A DNA stretch of 64,000 nt. Origin: Prolixibacteraceae bacterium. Lineage in GTDB: Bacteria; Bacteroidota; Bacteroidia; Bacteroidales; Prolixibacteraceae. Both the position numbers and the translations under genes were made by a program. The notes under the pieces are model-generated. The model did no database searches. It was given only the letters and a program-made list of their open reading frames with translations, and was not told where the DNA came from. Every line of letters starts with the position of its first letter. Within the stretch, counting starts at the first letter, position 1. The stretch lies in the NCBI GenBank assembly GCA_025210775.1, contig JAOARB010000013.1, positions 186,001 through 250,000 of the forward strand, given 5' to 3'. Positions 28,807 to 38,289 of the stretch are shown piece by piece.

Positions 28807-30147
28807 TCAATCTATTTTCTTTTTAATAATCTTCAACACTTTAGTAAAATTCTTCATCGACTCTTTAAGCGACTGATGCGATTCTAAAGTCTCTAATACA
28901 GGACGATGTTGCTTTTCAAATGTCCGATAAGCTTCCTCTGTTTTTATATTAAGAGTATTGTAATGTTTTAAACTCTTGGGCATCTTCTGACCTATGGTTC
29001 TTAAACAACTGTAATAATTACGTCTCTTATGTTCGTCTAATGCTGCCGTTTTTTTCTTCCAGATATAGCGAAATTTCATATTCTTTGGCAACAGAGCTGT
29101 CCAACGAGACAAAACAACTGGAACAGACAAGATCTCATTCTCAATATGCGTTCTATTTAGCCAATGATCAATTTCTTTTCTCGCTTCTCGGTAAGACAGA
29201 TACTCTTGACTATTTAAGAAGTCCGAGAATTTAGGCATCAAACCATGTTCGACACAATATTCAAGCGTATGTAACTCTTTACTATACAACTTATTCTTTT
29301 TATTCAATTGTTCTATTTCAATAGAGATCCCTGATGTATTATCACACATTTCAGCAATCTTCATATCAATTTCTTCATCCACTCCTCTAACTTGCTGTAT
29401 AGCTTCTCTATTTTCACCAATAGCATGAAAAGCCGCCGAAGCTGCATTTACCATTAAGTCCCCTAACATATCGGCACCAAGATCTTTAAGATCCTCCTTT
29501 GATTGTCGATCTTCTCCATCCAAAGAGATATTGGATGCCAAATCCAGAGCCATATTTAAACGACCATCGGAAGCGGTCTGCATTAAAGTCATTCCCAAAG
29601 CATCTCCAACGGTTTCACCAATAGAGATAGGTGTTATCTCATCCAAACAAGAAAGATCCATCTTTTCGAACTCAAGGGGGTTTTTATATTTCGACAAATC
29701 TGCAATATTATGAAGCAGTTCTATCTGACTATCTCTCACTTTTAAAGGGCCATAATACTCCTTCAATATCACATTAGCAATACGTGCCAACTCCAATGCT
29801 ACACGATTTCTTAAAGTCGTTGTTTCTCTATCAAATTCATGAACAGTATTAAAAAGATATTTATATTCAGGTACCAAGCCCGTTTGAACAAAATCAATCT
29901 TTTTTTCCAAATCACGTTTTGCTGAAGAAGCCCGAAAATAGGTAGTATCCAAATCAGGAACAGAATCAAGCAATCCATAATACCCATGATCCAAGTGCGC
30001 AGGCAATAGTGCACCATGAGAATGAATCTTTTTTTGATCCGATTGAATAATAGAAATGGATTGCATAAATCCACATTCAACACAAGCAAACTGACTCCCG
30101 TTTTTCTGCAAGGAAGCATGACATCTAGGACATATATAATTAGACAT
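28807..30147 (-). CDS. Zinc-ribbon protein of unknown function, second gene of operon
   Basis: A 446-residue cytoplasmic protein. The N-terminal 26 residues form a zinc ribbon: CPRC at 5-8 and CVEC at about 22-25. The rest is helical, without a recognised catalytic motif: helix-rich stretches at about 95-135, a small-residue-rich hydrophobic segment around 190-245 (GDALGMTLMQTASDGRLNMAL..., then LGADMLGDLMVNAASAAFHAIG), a coiled coil at about 250-300, and a very basic C-terminus (VLKIIKKKID). It lies 20 nt after the lipoprotein-like membrane gene and one base before the coiled-coil gene. Not recognised; a role in membrane-associated assembly would be guesswork. Confidence 0.8.
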   Translation of the reverse strand: MSNYICPRCHASLQKNGSQFACVECGFMQSISIIQSDQKKIHSHGALLPAHLDHGYYGLLDSVPDLDTTYFRASSAKRDLEKKIDFVQTGLVPEYKYLFNTVHEFDRETTTLRNRVALELARIANVILKEYYGPLKVRDSQIELLHNIADLSKYKNPLEFEKMDLSCLDEITPISIGETVGDALGMTLMQTASDGRLNMALDLASNISLDGEDRQSKEDLKDLGADMLGDLMVNAASAAFHAIGENREAIQQVRGVDEEIDMKIAEMCDNTSGISIEIEQLNKKNKLYSKELHTLEYCVEHGLMPKFSDFLNSQEYLSYREARKEIDHWLNRTHIENEILSVPVVLSRWTALLPKNMKFRYIWKKKTAALDEHKRRNYYSCLRTIGQKMPKSLKHYNTLNIKTEEAYRTFEKQHRPVLETLESHQSLKESMKNFTKVLKIIKKKID

Positions 30148-30167
30148 AACAATTACATTTTAAACAA

Positions 30168-30719
30168 TTAAACAGAAAAAAATCGAACAACTACAACAAT
30201 CAAATACACCACGACGATGATCAAAGGAAATACTCCCATCATATCATCTTCGTCCACCACCTCACAACTATCCCCATAATCACGTGTTATCACTTTCTTT
30301 AATCGTGCCTCAGCTCCAAAGGAGAGCATAAGATAAAAGAGGTAAGTTCCCAGAATGACAAAGAACCCTTTCCAACTCACCATAAATCCATAAAGAGACC
30401 CAATAACAGTGTTATTAAAAGATGTGATTCGCTGTTGTTTCTCAGCCAAAGCTTCGTTTTCCAACTCTTCTTTAACTAATGCGACTTGCACAACAAAATC
30501 ATCTGGCGCAGCAACAGTATGATCATCATAGGCATCCATCTGTTCCTCTGTAATTCCCATTTTGTCATACACTTGCTCTTCTGAATAATCATCTACAAGC
30601 TCTTCTAATTCATCATAAGCTTTCTGATCTGCTTTGGACCAATTATAGTGCTCTCTACAAGAGAAAAACAGAAAACAACTGCAGATCAAACTCCACAGAA
30701 TAAATTTCTTACAATTCAT
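30168..30719 (-). CDS. Putative lipoprotein/membrane protein, first gene of unknown operon
   Basis: An envelope protein of about 183 residues from the preferred ATG at 30719 (the frame opens at 30764, with ATGs at 30743 and 30719). The N-terminus has a basic start, a hydrophobic core (FILWSLICSCFLFFSC) and a Cys that could be lipidated. An acidic segment follows (DELEELVDDYSEEQVYDKMG), then two membrane helices in the C-terminal half (about VSWKGFFVILGTYLFYLMLSF and VFPLIIVVVYLIVVVVRFF) with a short acidic loop DEDDMMG between them. Not recognised. Gene order suggests it anchors or partners the two soluble proteins that follow. Confidence 0.75.
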   Translation of the reverse strand: MNCKKFILWSLICSCFLFFSCREHYNWSKADQKAYDELEELVDDYSEEQVYDKMGITEEQMDAYDDHTVAAPDDFVVQVALVKEELENEALAEKQQRITSFNNTVIGSLYGFMVSWKGFFVILGTYLFYLMLSFGAEARLKKVITRDYGDSCEVVDEDDMMGVFPLIIVVVYLIVVVVRFFSV

Positions 30720-31240
30720 CATAAGTTTGGTTTTAAAATTCATAATAACATGATTACAATACATTTACCAAAATCAGAAAAAGAAATATTGTATTAGCGC
30801 AAAGCAACAATCTCATACGATTAACGAAAAATGCGGAATTCGTTAGATTTACTTATATGCGAGAAAAGCCTATTTCCCTCTTCTTTCTGATTTCATTGCA
30901 AGTATAAGAAGAGCCTCCGCCAGAAGGTGTCGCACTACCATTATTAGAGTCATTTTTTCTAAAAAAACTAAAAAAGATGAGGTCAAAAGAAGAAGACTAC
31001 ATTAAAAGAAGAAGGCACAGCTAGACACAATTCACAGACCCTTGTTAGAGCAAAAAATGAATTAACACTGTAACAAAAGGGCCAAATCAACTACATATTA
31101 TAGTGATAGCGCAGTACTTTGAACTAAACAAATGACAATTAACACTATTTAAGCTTGTTAATTTTTGTTATATTGCGTATCCACCCAAAGGACGTGGTAA
31201 CAGTTTACCACATAATAAAACAAACAAATTAATAACTTGT
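30720..31240. other. Intergenic region between the unknown operon and the M16 peptidase
   Basis: About 520 bp between divergent genes. It contains an unusual, relatively GC-rich stop-free minus-strand frame (30853-30996, separate entry). The rest is AT-rich without clear promoter matches; CTTGTTAATTTTTG near 31154 is only a loose match to the promoter consensus. Confidence 0.4.
30853..30996 (-). other. Short stop-bounded frame, possible gene remnant
   Basis: A 47-codon minus-strand frame between TAG (30997-30999) and TAA (30853-30855) reads ...FSFFRKNDSNNGSATPSGG, then GSSYTCNEIRKKREIGFSRI and stop. It has no ATG, GTG or TTG. Its local base composition (the Gly/Ser/Pro part) is richer in G+C than the surroundings, and the Gly-rich, Cys-containing basic end looks protein-like. 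It may be the end of a decayed gene, or chance. Function not assigned. Confidence 0.25.
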
Positions 31241-34060
31241 ATGAAAAAGTTTTTATGCTTATGTGCAGTGATAATGACATTTTGCTCTATCACAAAAGTC
31301 TCTGCACAACTTCCAATCAACGCCCCAGCACCTTTAGATCCTGCAATACGCAAAGGAGTTCTAGATAATGGGCTAACCTATTACATTCGTCACAACGAAG
31401 AACCTAAAAACAGAGCCAGTTTCTATATTGTACAAAATGTAGGAGCATTATTAGAAAATGATTCTCAAAATGGTCTAGCCCACTTCCTAGAGCATATGGC
31501 ATTTAATGGCACGAAACATTTTGAAGGAAAAGGGATTCTAAACACATTACAGAATCATGGAGTAGAGTTTGGACGAAACATCAATGCATACACTGCATTC
31601 AACGAAACAGTTTACAACCTTAGTGAAGTTCCTACAACCTCCAAAGGACTTGTAGACAGCTGTCTTCTTGTTTTAAACGACTGGTCAAACTATTTGGCAC
31701 TTACACCAGAAGAGATTGACTCAGAAAGAGGAGTCATCTCAGAAGAGTGGAGAACAAGAAGAAATGCAGGCTTTAGAGTTCGTCAACAATTTTTCCCAGT
31801 TCTTTTCAAAGGATCTAAATATGCAGTTCGTGACGTTATTGGTGATTATGATATTATCAACAACTTCAAATACGATGTATTAAGATCATTCTATCACGAC
31901 TGGTACAGAACAGACCTTCAATGTATCATCATCGTTGGAGATATTGACGTAGACCAAATTGAGGATAAGGTAAAAGAGATGTTCAGCAAAATTCCTGCGA
32001 ACAAAAATCCAAAGGAAAGACCATTTTTTGAGGTTCCAGAACATAACGAGACCTATTTTGTACAAGCATTAGACAAAGAGATGTCTTCTACATCGGTTGA
32101 TCTTTACAAAATAAAAAGATCAACAAAAAACAATCCTGCAACCATTAGCGACATGCGTCAAGATATGATTGCAGGACTAATGAACCAGATGTTTAATGCA
32201 CGTATTCAAGAGTTATTACACAAAGGAGACACTCCTTTTATCAATGGTAATATCTCTGCATCTGACTTTGTAAGAGGATATAATGCGTTCAATATTCATG
32301 CGACCATCAAACCTCAAAAAGAGGAAGAAGGCTTCGAAGCAATCCTTAAAGAATGGGAAAGAGCAAGAAGACACGGTTTCTTAGAATCAGAACTTAACAG
32401 AGCTAAAAGAAACGTTCTTAGTGCGATTGAATCTAAATACAAAGAGCGTGACAAAATCTCTAACGACAACTATTGTCGTGACATCCAATGGAACTTCTTA
32501 ACAGGAGAAGCAGTTCCAGGAATGGAAATCGAATATCAGTTCACAAAAGCCGTTCTTCCTTCAATAACAGTAAAAGACATCAATGCTCTTCTTGCTGATT
32601 GGAGTACTCCAGAAAATAGGACTATTGTTATCTCAGGTCCAACAGAGGGAGAAAAACACATGACTCAAGAAGAAGCCCTAGCTCTTGTTGAACAGATGAA
32701 ATCTATCAAAGTAGATCCTTATGTAGACACTGTAACAGACAAACCTATTGTAGATAAAAAAGAGATCACTAAAGGTCAAATTGTTTCAGAAAAACTGTTA
32801 CCTCAATTTGATGCTAAAGAATGGACTCTTTCCAATGGTGCCAAAGTTGTTTATCGTTTTGCAGATAAAAACAAAGACCAAATTGATCTTACAGGTTATA
32901 GCTGGGGAGGAACATCTACAATATCTGAAATAGAAAAATTACCATCTGCTACATTCTGTACAGAATTTGCTCAAAACTACGGTGCTGGAGAATTTGATGC
33001 TATCACTCTAGAGAAGATGTTAACCGGAAAACAAGTTAATGTATCGATGCATATCGGCAACCTAAAAGAGAGTATCTCTGGTAGTTGTGTTCCTAAAGAT
33101 TTCGAAACGATGATGCAGTTAATGTATCTAAAATTCGAGTCTCCTCGTTTTGACAAAGCAGCATTTGAAGCATTAAAAGGACGTTATGCAGCATATGTAT
33201 CTAGTCTTTCTAACAATCCAGATGCAATCAAAGGAGATTCAATCTCTAGAATCATCACCAACTACCATCCTAGAACAATGAATCTAAGTCCTAAATTCAT
33301 TGAACAATTGGATTTCGAAACCATGAAATCTGTTTATCTTAACAGAATGCAAGATGCTAGTGACTTTACATTTGTTTTGGTTGGTAATGTTGAAGAGAAA
33401 GTAGCCAAAGAGATGGTTACAACTTATATTGCATCTCTTTCGTCTTCGAACAGAAAAGAAAATTACATCGATCGTAAAGTAACATTCCCTAAGAAGGATG
33501 TAAACAAAGTGATCCCTATTAAATTAGAGACCCCTAAAACAACGGAATTCCAAAGATTGCATATGTATATGCCATATTCAATTTACAACGAAACTTGTCT
33601 TGATATTATCAAAGCGGTTTTAGATCTTCGTTTTACAGAAAAAGTGAGAGAAGAAGCTGGTGGTACTTACGGTGTTGGTGTTAGTGCAACATTAAAACAA
33701 TATCCTAAATCAACTGCTGGTCTAACCATCTATTTTGATTGTAAGCCAGACCGTGCAGAAGAGTTGATTAAAATTGTAGAGGCACAAATCGACGAGATGA
33801 TTGAAAAAGGTATCTCTGACGTAGATTATGACAAAACAGTGAAGAACATCAAGAAAAACCTTGAAGAATCTAAAAATCATAATGCATACTACAGCAATCT
33901 ACTTGCAACTTATATGATCGATGGTATTGATCTTACCAAAGAGAAAAGCAATCCTGATGCAGTAATAGCAAACATCAGTAAAAAAGATGTAGAGAAATTT
34001 GCTCGTAAATTCTTTAAGAAAGCAGAAAAAGTACACATCGAGTTTGTTCCTAAAAACTAA
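31241..34060 (+). CDS. M16 zinc peptidase (pitrilysin/insulinase family), exported
   Basis: A two-domain M16 peptidase of 939 residues with a Sec signal (about 1-22, SAQ cleavage). The inverted zinc motif HFLEH is H81-x-x-E84-H85, and the distal glutamate lies in the SERGVISEEW region. The second, non-catalytic M16 half starts near LPQFDAKEWTLSNGAKVVYRF and carries the usual R/Y substrate-binding motif near EEAGGTYGVGVS. The periplasmic enzyme degrades peptides inside a closed chamber. Monocistronic with a strong terminator. The length and twin architecture match the Bacteroidota PqqL-like group. Confidence 0.93.
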   Translation: MKKFLCLCAVIMTFCSITKVSAQLPINAPAPLDPAIRKGVLDNGLTYYIRHNEEPKNRASFYIVQNVGALLENDSQNGLAHFLEHMAFNGTKHFEGKGILNTLQNHGVEFGRNINAYTAFNETVYNLSEVPTTSKGLVDSCLLVLNDWSNYLALTPEEIDSERGVISEEWRTRRNAGFRVRQQFFPVLFKGSKYAVRDVIGDYDIINNFKYDVLRSFYHDWYRTDLQCIIIVGDIDVDQIEDKVKEMFSKIPANKNPKERPFFEVPEHNETYFVQALDKEMSSTSVDLYKIKRSTKNNPATISDMRQDMIAGLMNQMFNARIQELLHKGDTPFINGNISASDFVRGYNAFNIHATIKPQKEEEGFEAILKEWERARRHGFLESELNRAKRNVLSAIESKYKERDKISNDNYCRDIQWNFLTGEAVPGMEIEYQFTKAVLPSITVKDINALLADWSTPENRTIVISGPTEGEKHMTQEEALALVEQMKSIKVDPYVDTVTDKPIVDKKEITKGQIVSEKLLPQFDAKEWTLSNGAKVVYRFADKNKDQIDLTGYSWGGTSTISEIEKLPSATFCTEFAQNYGAGEFDAITLEKMLTGKQVNVSMHIGNLKESISGSCVPKDFETMMQLMYLKFESPRFDKAAFEALKGRYAAYVSSLSNNPDAIKGDSISRIITNYHPRTMNLSPKFIEQLDFETMKSVYLNRMQDASDFTFVLVGNVEEKVAKEMVTTYIASLSSSNRKENYIDRKVTFPKKDVNKVIPIKLETPKTTEFQRLHMYMPYSIYNETCLDIIKAVLDLRFTEKVREEAGGTYGVGVSATLKQYPKSTAGLTIYFDCKPDRAEELIKIVEAQIDEMIEKGISDVDYDKTVKNIKKNLEESKNHNAYYSNLLATYMIDGIDLTKEKSNPDAVIANISKKDVEKFARKFFKKAEKVHIEFVPKN

Positions 34061-34083
34061 TGTCTATTTTTCTTTAATTTTCA

Positions 34084-34123
34084 AAAGAGGATATCTCCCA
34101 CAAAAGGAGTATCCTCTTTTTTT
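34084..34123 (+). terminator. Terminator of the M16 peptidase gene
   Basis: Stem 34084-34098 with 34105-34118 (AAAGAGGATA.../...TATCCTCTTT) followed by a seven-T run; it may also serve the convergent WYL gene. Confidence 0.85.
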
Positions 34124-34133
34124 ATACTCTTGA

Positions 34134-35075
34134 CTATCCATCATATTGATTTAAAGAGTCGCGATATTTATTTTTCACTTCCTCAACCAAACGTACGGGA
34201 CTCAACACCTTAACCCAAGGACCATAACTTAGGATCTCCATAATAAAATCATGGGTAATATTTATCTTATAACGTATAACCACCTTTTCTTTATCTTCTG
34301 ACACCACCTCTTGTGAATGATGCAAAGGAAGACTTTTAACAAATTTCCCCTGTTGGGCATTGAATTCAAGCACAACCGTTTCTGCAGGATACTCTGTAGG
34401 ACCAAAAATACCAAAAGAGTCCTCGAAATATTTATCGTACTCCGTCCTCTTTTCGTCCTTAAAAGTTTTTTTTGTAATCTCTACTCCACGAAACCGATCC
34501 AATGCATACGTTCTTAAAGCACCATGCTCTTTACTCACGCCGATCAAATACCATCGGTGTTCGTATTCTTTCACATAATAAGGTTGAATCGTTTTATTCT
34601 CTAAATAACTCTTATAAAACGATTGGTAAGCAACGTCCACCTCTTTTACTTGTTTACAAGCTTGAAGCAAAGGCATCAAATATTCAGATCCTAAACTTCG
34701 ACGATACTCAAATTGCATAAATGGGCGGAAACCATTATCATAACTCATCACATTGACCATATCCAATGCTTCCAACATACGCATACCTAGATCACTACCA
34801 TAGGATATATCACTTTCTTTCAGACGATACCCTCTTTCGCCAAAGCAATACTCTATTTCCAAATCAAAAAGGCTCCGTATTTCACTAATGTCTCTTTGAA
34901 AAGTCCTACGAGACACATCTAGTTTCACTCCTCTACTCTCTAAGTCTTGCGATCTAAAATAATCTTGAAACTCTTCAAATGAAATAACATTTTGACTTGA
35001 TTTATGAGAGTCGTAAACACTTTTTAATTTGTGTATGATTAAACTATATCGAACAACGGCATCTATTTTTGACAT
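34134..35075 (-). CDS. WYL-domain transcriptional regulator
   Basis: A 313-residue DNA-binding protein. The N-terminal winged helix-turn-helix (about 30-85, with VSRRTFQRDISEIRSLFDL) resembles DeoR/YafY types. The WYL domain (about 150-235) contains the name-giving HRWYLIG strand and ALDRFRGVEI, and a WCX-like C-terminal extension includes VLEFNAQQGKFVKSLPLHHSQEV. WYL domains bind nucleic acid or nucleotide ligands and often control DNA-repair or defence genes. No such target is adjacent; the neighbours are an M16 peptidase and a divergent cysteine desulfurase, so the regulon is unknown. Confidence 0.9.
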   Translation of the reverse strand: MSKIDAVVRYSLIIHKLKSVYDSHKSSQNVISFEEFQDYFRSQDLESRGVKLDVSRRTFQRDISEIRSLFDLEIEYCFGERGYRLKESDISYGSDLGMRMLEALDMVNVMSYDNGFRPFMQFEYRRSLGSEYLMPLLQACKQVKEVDVAYQSFYKSYLENKTIQPYYVKEYEHRWYLIGVSKEHGALRTYALDRFRGVEITKKTFKDEKRTEYDKYFEDSFGIFGPTEYPAETVVLEFNAQQGKFVKSLPLHHSQEVVSEDKEKVVIRYKINITHDFIMEILSYGPWVKVLSPVRLVEEVKNKYRDSLNQYDG

Positions 35076-35424
35076 ATAAATAATATCTTTTTAGATATAG
35101 ACATAGAAGCTAGAGTGTGCATCATATGATCTATACTCTTTTGTAATTCTTAAACCAAGAGACTCATTCTTTTGCCTACACTCAAGATCGTCCAAAGACT
35201 CCATCATTGAGCCAGCATCATAGAAGAATCACAATCAAAAATAACAGTTATAGTAATACAATACTTATCTCTTCACCTTTTTGTTTTCTAAGATACCTTC
35301 TTTTAGAAGCAGAGCCTATTTAAAACAACATAATAATAAACCCATTCATTTAACTTGATATTAATAAACTCAGAATTAATTTTCGTTATTTTTGTATATC
35401 AACATATAAAACCATCCTTAAATC
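35076..35424. other. Divergent intergenic region, WYL regulator / cysteine desulfurase
   Basis: About 350 bp. It holds the well-matched promoter of the cysteine desulfurase (35365-35394). Apart from this it is AT-rich with no coding signal; no palindromic operator was found. Confidence 0.5.
35365..35394 (+). promoter_or_regulatory. Bacteroidota-type promoter of the cysteine desulfurase gene
   Basis: TTG (35365-35367), exactly 19 nt, then TATTTTTG (35387-35394), an ideal match to TTG-N19-TAnnTTTG. Transcription would begin near 35400, about 25 nt before the start codon. Confidence 0.75.
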
Positions 35425-36555
35425 ATGAGTGATTATATTTATCTTGATTACGCGGCTTCCACACCTGTGGACATGGAAGTTTTGGATACACTACAAGCAA
35501 GTTTTGCAAAAGATTTCGCCAATCCATCCAATGGTGATTCAATAGAGTCGAATAGAATCTTAACGAAGATTGAACAAACAAAATCCAACATTCTTCAAAA
35601 ACTAAAGCTCCACTCCCATGACTTGATCTTTACTAGTGGTGCCACAGAATCGTTAAACACCATAATAAAAGGAATATTTAACCATCCTGAAAATAGAAAG
35701 ACACGCATCATCACTTCACACACAGAACATAGTGCTGTATATGAAGTATGTAAAGAGCTAGAATCGTATGGGGCAGAAATCTACTATCTTAAAAACGACT
35801 CATTAGGGAATATCGATCTAAAAGAACTTGAAGAGGCTACCAACGAAAATACATTAGCCATTGTATTAATGGCAGTCAATAACGAAACGGGGATTATCCA
35901 TCCAATGGAAGCCATCTCAAAAATTGCACATCAAAACAATACCTATTATATCTGCGATACAACACAAGCAATAGGGAAAATACCTTTCGACATCAATTTA
36001 TTAGATGCTGCCATTGTATCGGCACACAAAATATATGGACCGAAAGGTATCGGAGCACTTATTTTTAACAAGAAGATGAAGTTCACTCCAATGATTCATG
36101 GAGGAGGACATCAAGACCATAGAAGAGCAGGAACACTCTTTTCTCCTCTCATCTTCGCATTCGAAAAAGTTATAGAGAAAAGAGTTATTCATCTAGAAAA
36201 CGATTTACAAAAAGTCAAAGACTTTCAACATTACTTTGAGAATGAAATTAAAAAGATGACCTCCATTATGGTAATTGGAGAAGAAGGGTATCGCTCTCCC
36301 TATATTTCAAACATCATCTTTAAAGATATAGACATCCAACAACTCAAATTAAAACTAAAAGATCATATTGCATTCTCTTCTGGTTCTGCATGTAAAGACA
36401 AACTTGTACAAGCATCACGAATCATTCGTTCGTTAAATTTAGATCCAACCATCTCGGCTAAAACAATACGCTTTAGTTATGGTCATAATACAACACAAGA
36501 AGAACTAGACCAAGCATTAAATCATATCAAAGAGGCAATAAACAACTTAAAATAA
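35425..36555 (+). CDS. Cysteine desulfurase (NifS/IscS-like)
   Basis: A PLP-dependent enzyme converting cysteine to alanine plus an enzyme-bound persulfide for Fe-S cluster or thio-cofactor assembly. The PLP lysine is K202 in SAHKIYGPKG; the persulfide cysteine is C323 in SSGSACKDK; the opening YLDYAASTPVD and SGATESLNT loops are class-V aminotransferase hallmarks. 376 residues, full length. No iscU, sufU or thiI lies next to it, so it is a stand-alone paralogue rather than part of an ISC/SUF operon. The delivery target cannot be inferred. Confidence 0.92.
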   Translation: MSDYIYLDYAASTPVDMEVLDTLQASFAKDFANPSNGDSIESNRILTKIEQTKSNILQKLKLHSHDLIFTSGATESLNTIIKGIFNHPENRKTRIITSHTEHSAVYEVCKELESYGAEIYYLKNDSLGNIDLKELEEATNENTLAIVLMAVNNETGIIHPMEAISKIAHQNNTYYICDTTQAIGKIPFDINLLDAAIVSAHKIYGPKGIGALIFNKKMKFTPMIHGGGHQDHRRAGTLFSPLIFAFEKVIEKRVIHLENDLQKVKDFQHYFENEIKKMTSIMVIGEEGYRSPYISNIIFKDIDIQQLKLKLKDHIAFSSGSACKDKLVQASRIIRSLNLDPTISAKTIRFSYGHNTTQEELDQALNHIKEAINNLK

Positions 36556-36975
36556 TACCATGTCAATGATTAACTATAGATATGGTATTTAATTACAACG
36601 ATCATTGACTCTTTTGGTATCGCTATATGGTAGTTAGAAGTGCCACATAAGCAACGATACGTTACAACAGAAACCCTAAAGAGGAAACACCATAGATATG
36701 ATGTTCCTCCTTTAGGGTTTTGTTCTTTTTAACCTCCCAAATATCCTATCTATACCATCTCCTTTGGACTTCTAGAAATGACTCTCTAAAATCAATAATT
36801 TTATCCACACTTCACACTCCTATTTGTAAAACATTAATAATCAAAACACAAAAGCAACAACATTCATATATACGGACAGCACATAAAAGACAAAAACACC
36901 TTTTTTTCTTAAAAAGACTAATAAAAATGAATGTTTATTCTTTTTTTTACTTATCATTGTAAAAAAAACAGAGAG
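36556..36975. other. Intergenic region with hairpins
   Basis: About 420 bp. Just after the desulfurase, AAATACCAT pairs with ATGGTATTT (to about 36591), and a stronger terminator follows at 36671-36720. The rest, up to the TetR gene, is AT-rich without coding signs. Confidence 0.5.
36671..36728 (+). terminator. Terminator downstream of the cysteine desulfurase
   Basis: Long stem AAACCCTAAAG-AGGAA/TTCCT-C-CTTTAGGGTTT (36671-36686 with 36704-36720, one bulged C) followed by a T-rich tract. Confidence 0.8.
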
Positions 36976-37554
36976 ATGGTAAAACTCCAGAAAAGTATTG
37001 AGAAGAGAAATGCGATATTAGAGGCGACATTAGATCTAATAAATGAGGGCGGTTATCAAATGGTAGCAATGGGTAAAGTAGCCAAGATAGCAGGAGTATC
37101 ACCAGCAACGATCTACCTATACTTTGAAAACAAACAAGATTTAATCAATCAACTTTATCTTATTTGCAAAGAGGAGTTCTCTAAAACAGCATTTAACAAC
37201 TATTCTGAAGAGATGTCCATTGAAGAAGGATTTAAGGTGATATGGTACAATATTGCACGATACAAGATGAATGGGACAAAAGAAGCCTATTTCTTATCTC
37301 AATGCGACAACACACCAATGGTTGACAACGAAACATTCCAAAAAGGATTAGACTTCATTGAACCAATGATCCAATTGTGGTATAGAGGTATTGAAGAGAA
37401 AAAGATCAAATCTGTATCGCCATATTTGATCTATGCAAATACCGTTTATCCACTGGGCTTTTTAATGAACATACAAAAGAAAGACACCAATACCTTCAAC
37501 AATTCAATCTTAGATGATGCGTTTAAGATGGCTTGGGACAGCATCAAACTCTAA
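36976..37554 (+). CDS. TetR/AcrR-family transcriptional regulator
   Basis: A 192-residue one-component repressor. The N-terminal helix-turn-helix is typical: RNAILEATLDLINEGG, then VAKIAGVSPATIYLYFENKQDLINQL. The divergent C-terminal ligand domain (YSEEMSIEEGFKVIWYNIARY and onward) is of the kind that binds small hydrophobic or redox-active compounds. The start was placed at the ATG at 36976; the frame opens at 36931, but those 15 residues are not TetR-like. The nitroreductase-DoxX pair follows 59 nt downstream in the same direction, so it probably controls that pair, and perhaps the paralogous pair at 42.7 kb. Confidence 0.9.
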   Translation: MVKLQKSIEKRNAILEATLDLINEGGYQMVAMGKVAKIAGVSPATIYLYFENKQDLINQLYLICKEEFSKTAFNNYSEEMSIEEGFKVIWYNIARYKMNGTKEAYFLSQCDNTPMVDNETFQKGLDFIEPMIQLWYRGIEEKKIKSVSPYLIYANTVYPLGFLMNIQKKDTNTFNNSILDDAFKMAWDSIKL

Positions 37555-37613
37555 AAATATTTTCAATAACCACCTTTTTGTCAGATAAGATAAAAAGAAA
37601 AAAGATATTCATT

Positions 37614-38246
37614 ATGGAATTAATTAATAAACTACAATGGCGATATGCCACCAAAGCAATGAATGGAGAAAAAGTAGATCAAGAAAAGATCGATACCATT
37701 CTACAAGCTATTTCTCTTGCTCCTACATCTAGTGGACTTCAACCATTTGAAGTACTTGTAATTACCAACCCTAAACTAAAAGAGCAAATTAGAACAGTAG
37801 CATGGAATCAATCTGTAGTTACAGATTGTTCTCATTTGCTTGTTTTTGCCGCATGGGACAACTATACAGAAGAGCGTATTAATCAAGTATTCGATTATAC
37901 CAATGAACAAAGAGGAGGTACAAACGAACGTTGGGAAAACTACCGCAAACAATTATTAAGTATCTACCCTAATAGAGATGAAGAGGTAAACTTTGATCAT
38001 GCAGCAAAACAAGCATATATTGCTTTTTCTCATGCCATTACTGCAGCAGCCTTTTTAGAACTAGACTCCACTCCTATGGAAGGTTTCGAACCAGAAAAAG
38101 TAGATGAAATACTAGATCTAAGAAAAAAAGGGTTACGTAGTTGTTTGATGCTTCCTATTGGTTATCGTGATACTGAAAATGATCGATTAGCCAATGCAAA
38201 AAAAGTCCGAAAACCTCTAAAAGAGATGGTTACCATAATAGACTAA
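37614..38246 (+). CDS. Nitroreductase-family NAD(P)H flavin oxidoreductase, copy 1
   Basis: An FMN-dependent cytoplasmic oxidoreductase of the NfsB/NTR type, 210 residues. The FMN-binding opening WRYATKAMNG and SLAPTSSGLQPFEV (PSS-type phosphate loop) are clear, as are the central AAKQAYIAFSHAITAAAFLELDSTPMEGFEP helix and loop and the closing GYRDTENDRLANAKKVRKP. These enzymes reduce nitro compounds, quinones or azo dyes by two-electron transfer. The start was chosen at 37614, where the paralogue at 42705 also begins; the frame opens at 37533 inside the tetR gene. The DoxX-like gene follows after 43 nt. About three quarters of residues look identical to copy 2. Confidence 0.92.
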   Translation: MELINKLQWRYATKAMNGEKVDQEKIDTILQAISLAPTSSGLQPFEVLVITNPKLKEQIRTVAWNQSVVTDCSHLLVFAAWDNYTEERINQVFDYTNEQRGGTNERWENYRKQLLSIYPNRDEEVNFDHAAKQAYIAFSHAITAAAFLELDSTPMEGFEPEKVDEILDLRKKGLRSCLMLPIGYRDTENDRLANAKKVRKPLKEMVTIID

Positions 38247-38289
38247 TCCACACTGACACATTTATTTACAAATACAAACAATACAAGAG

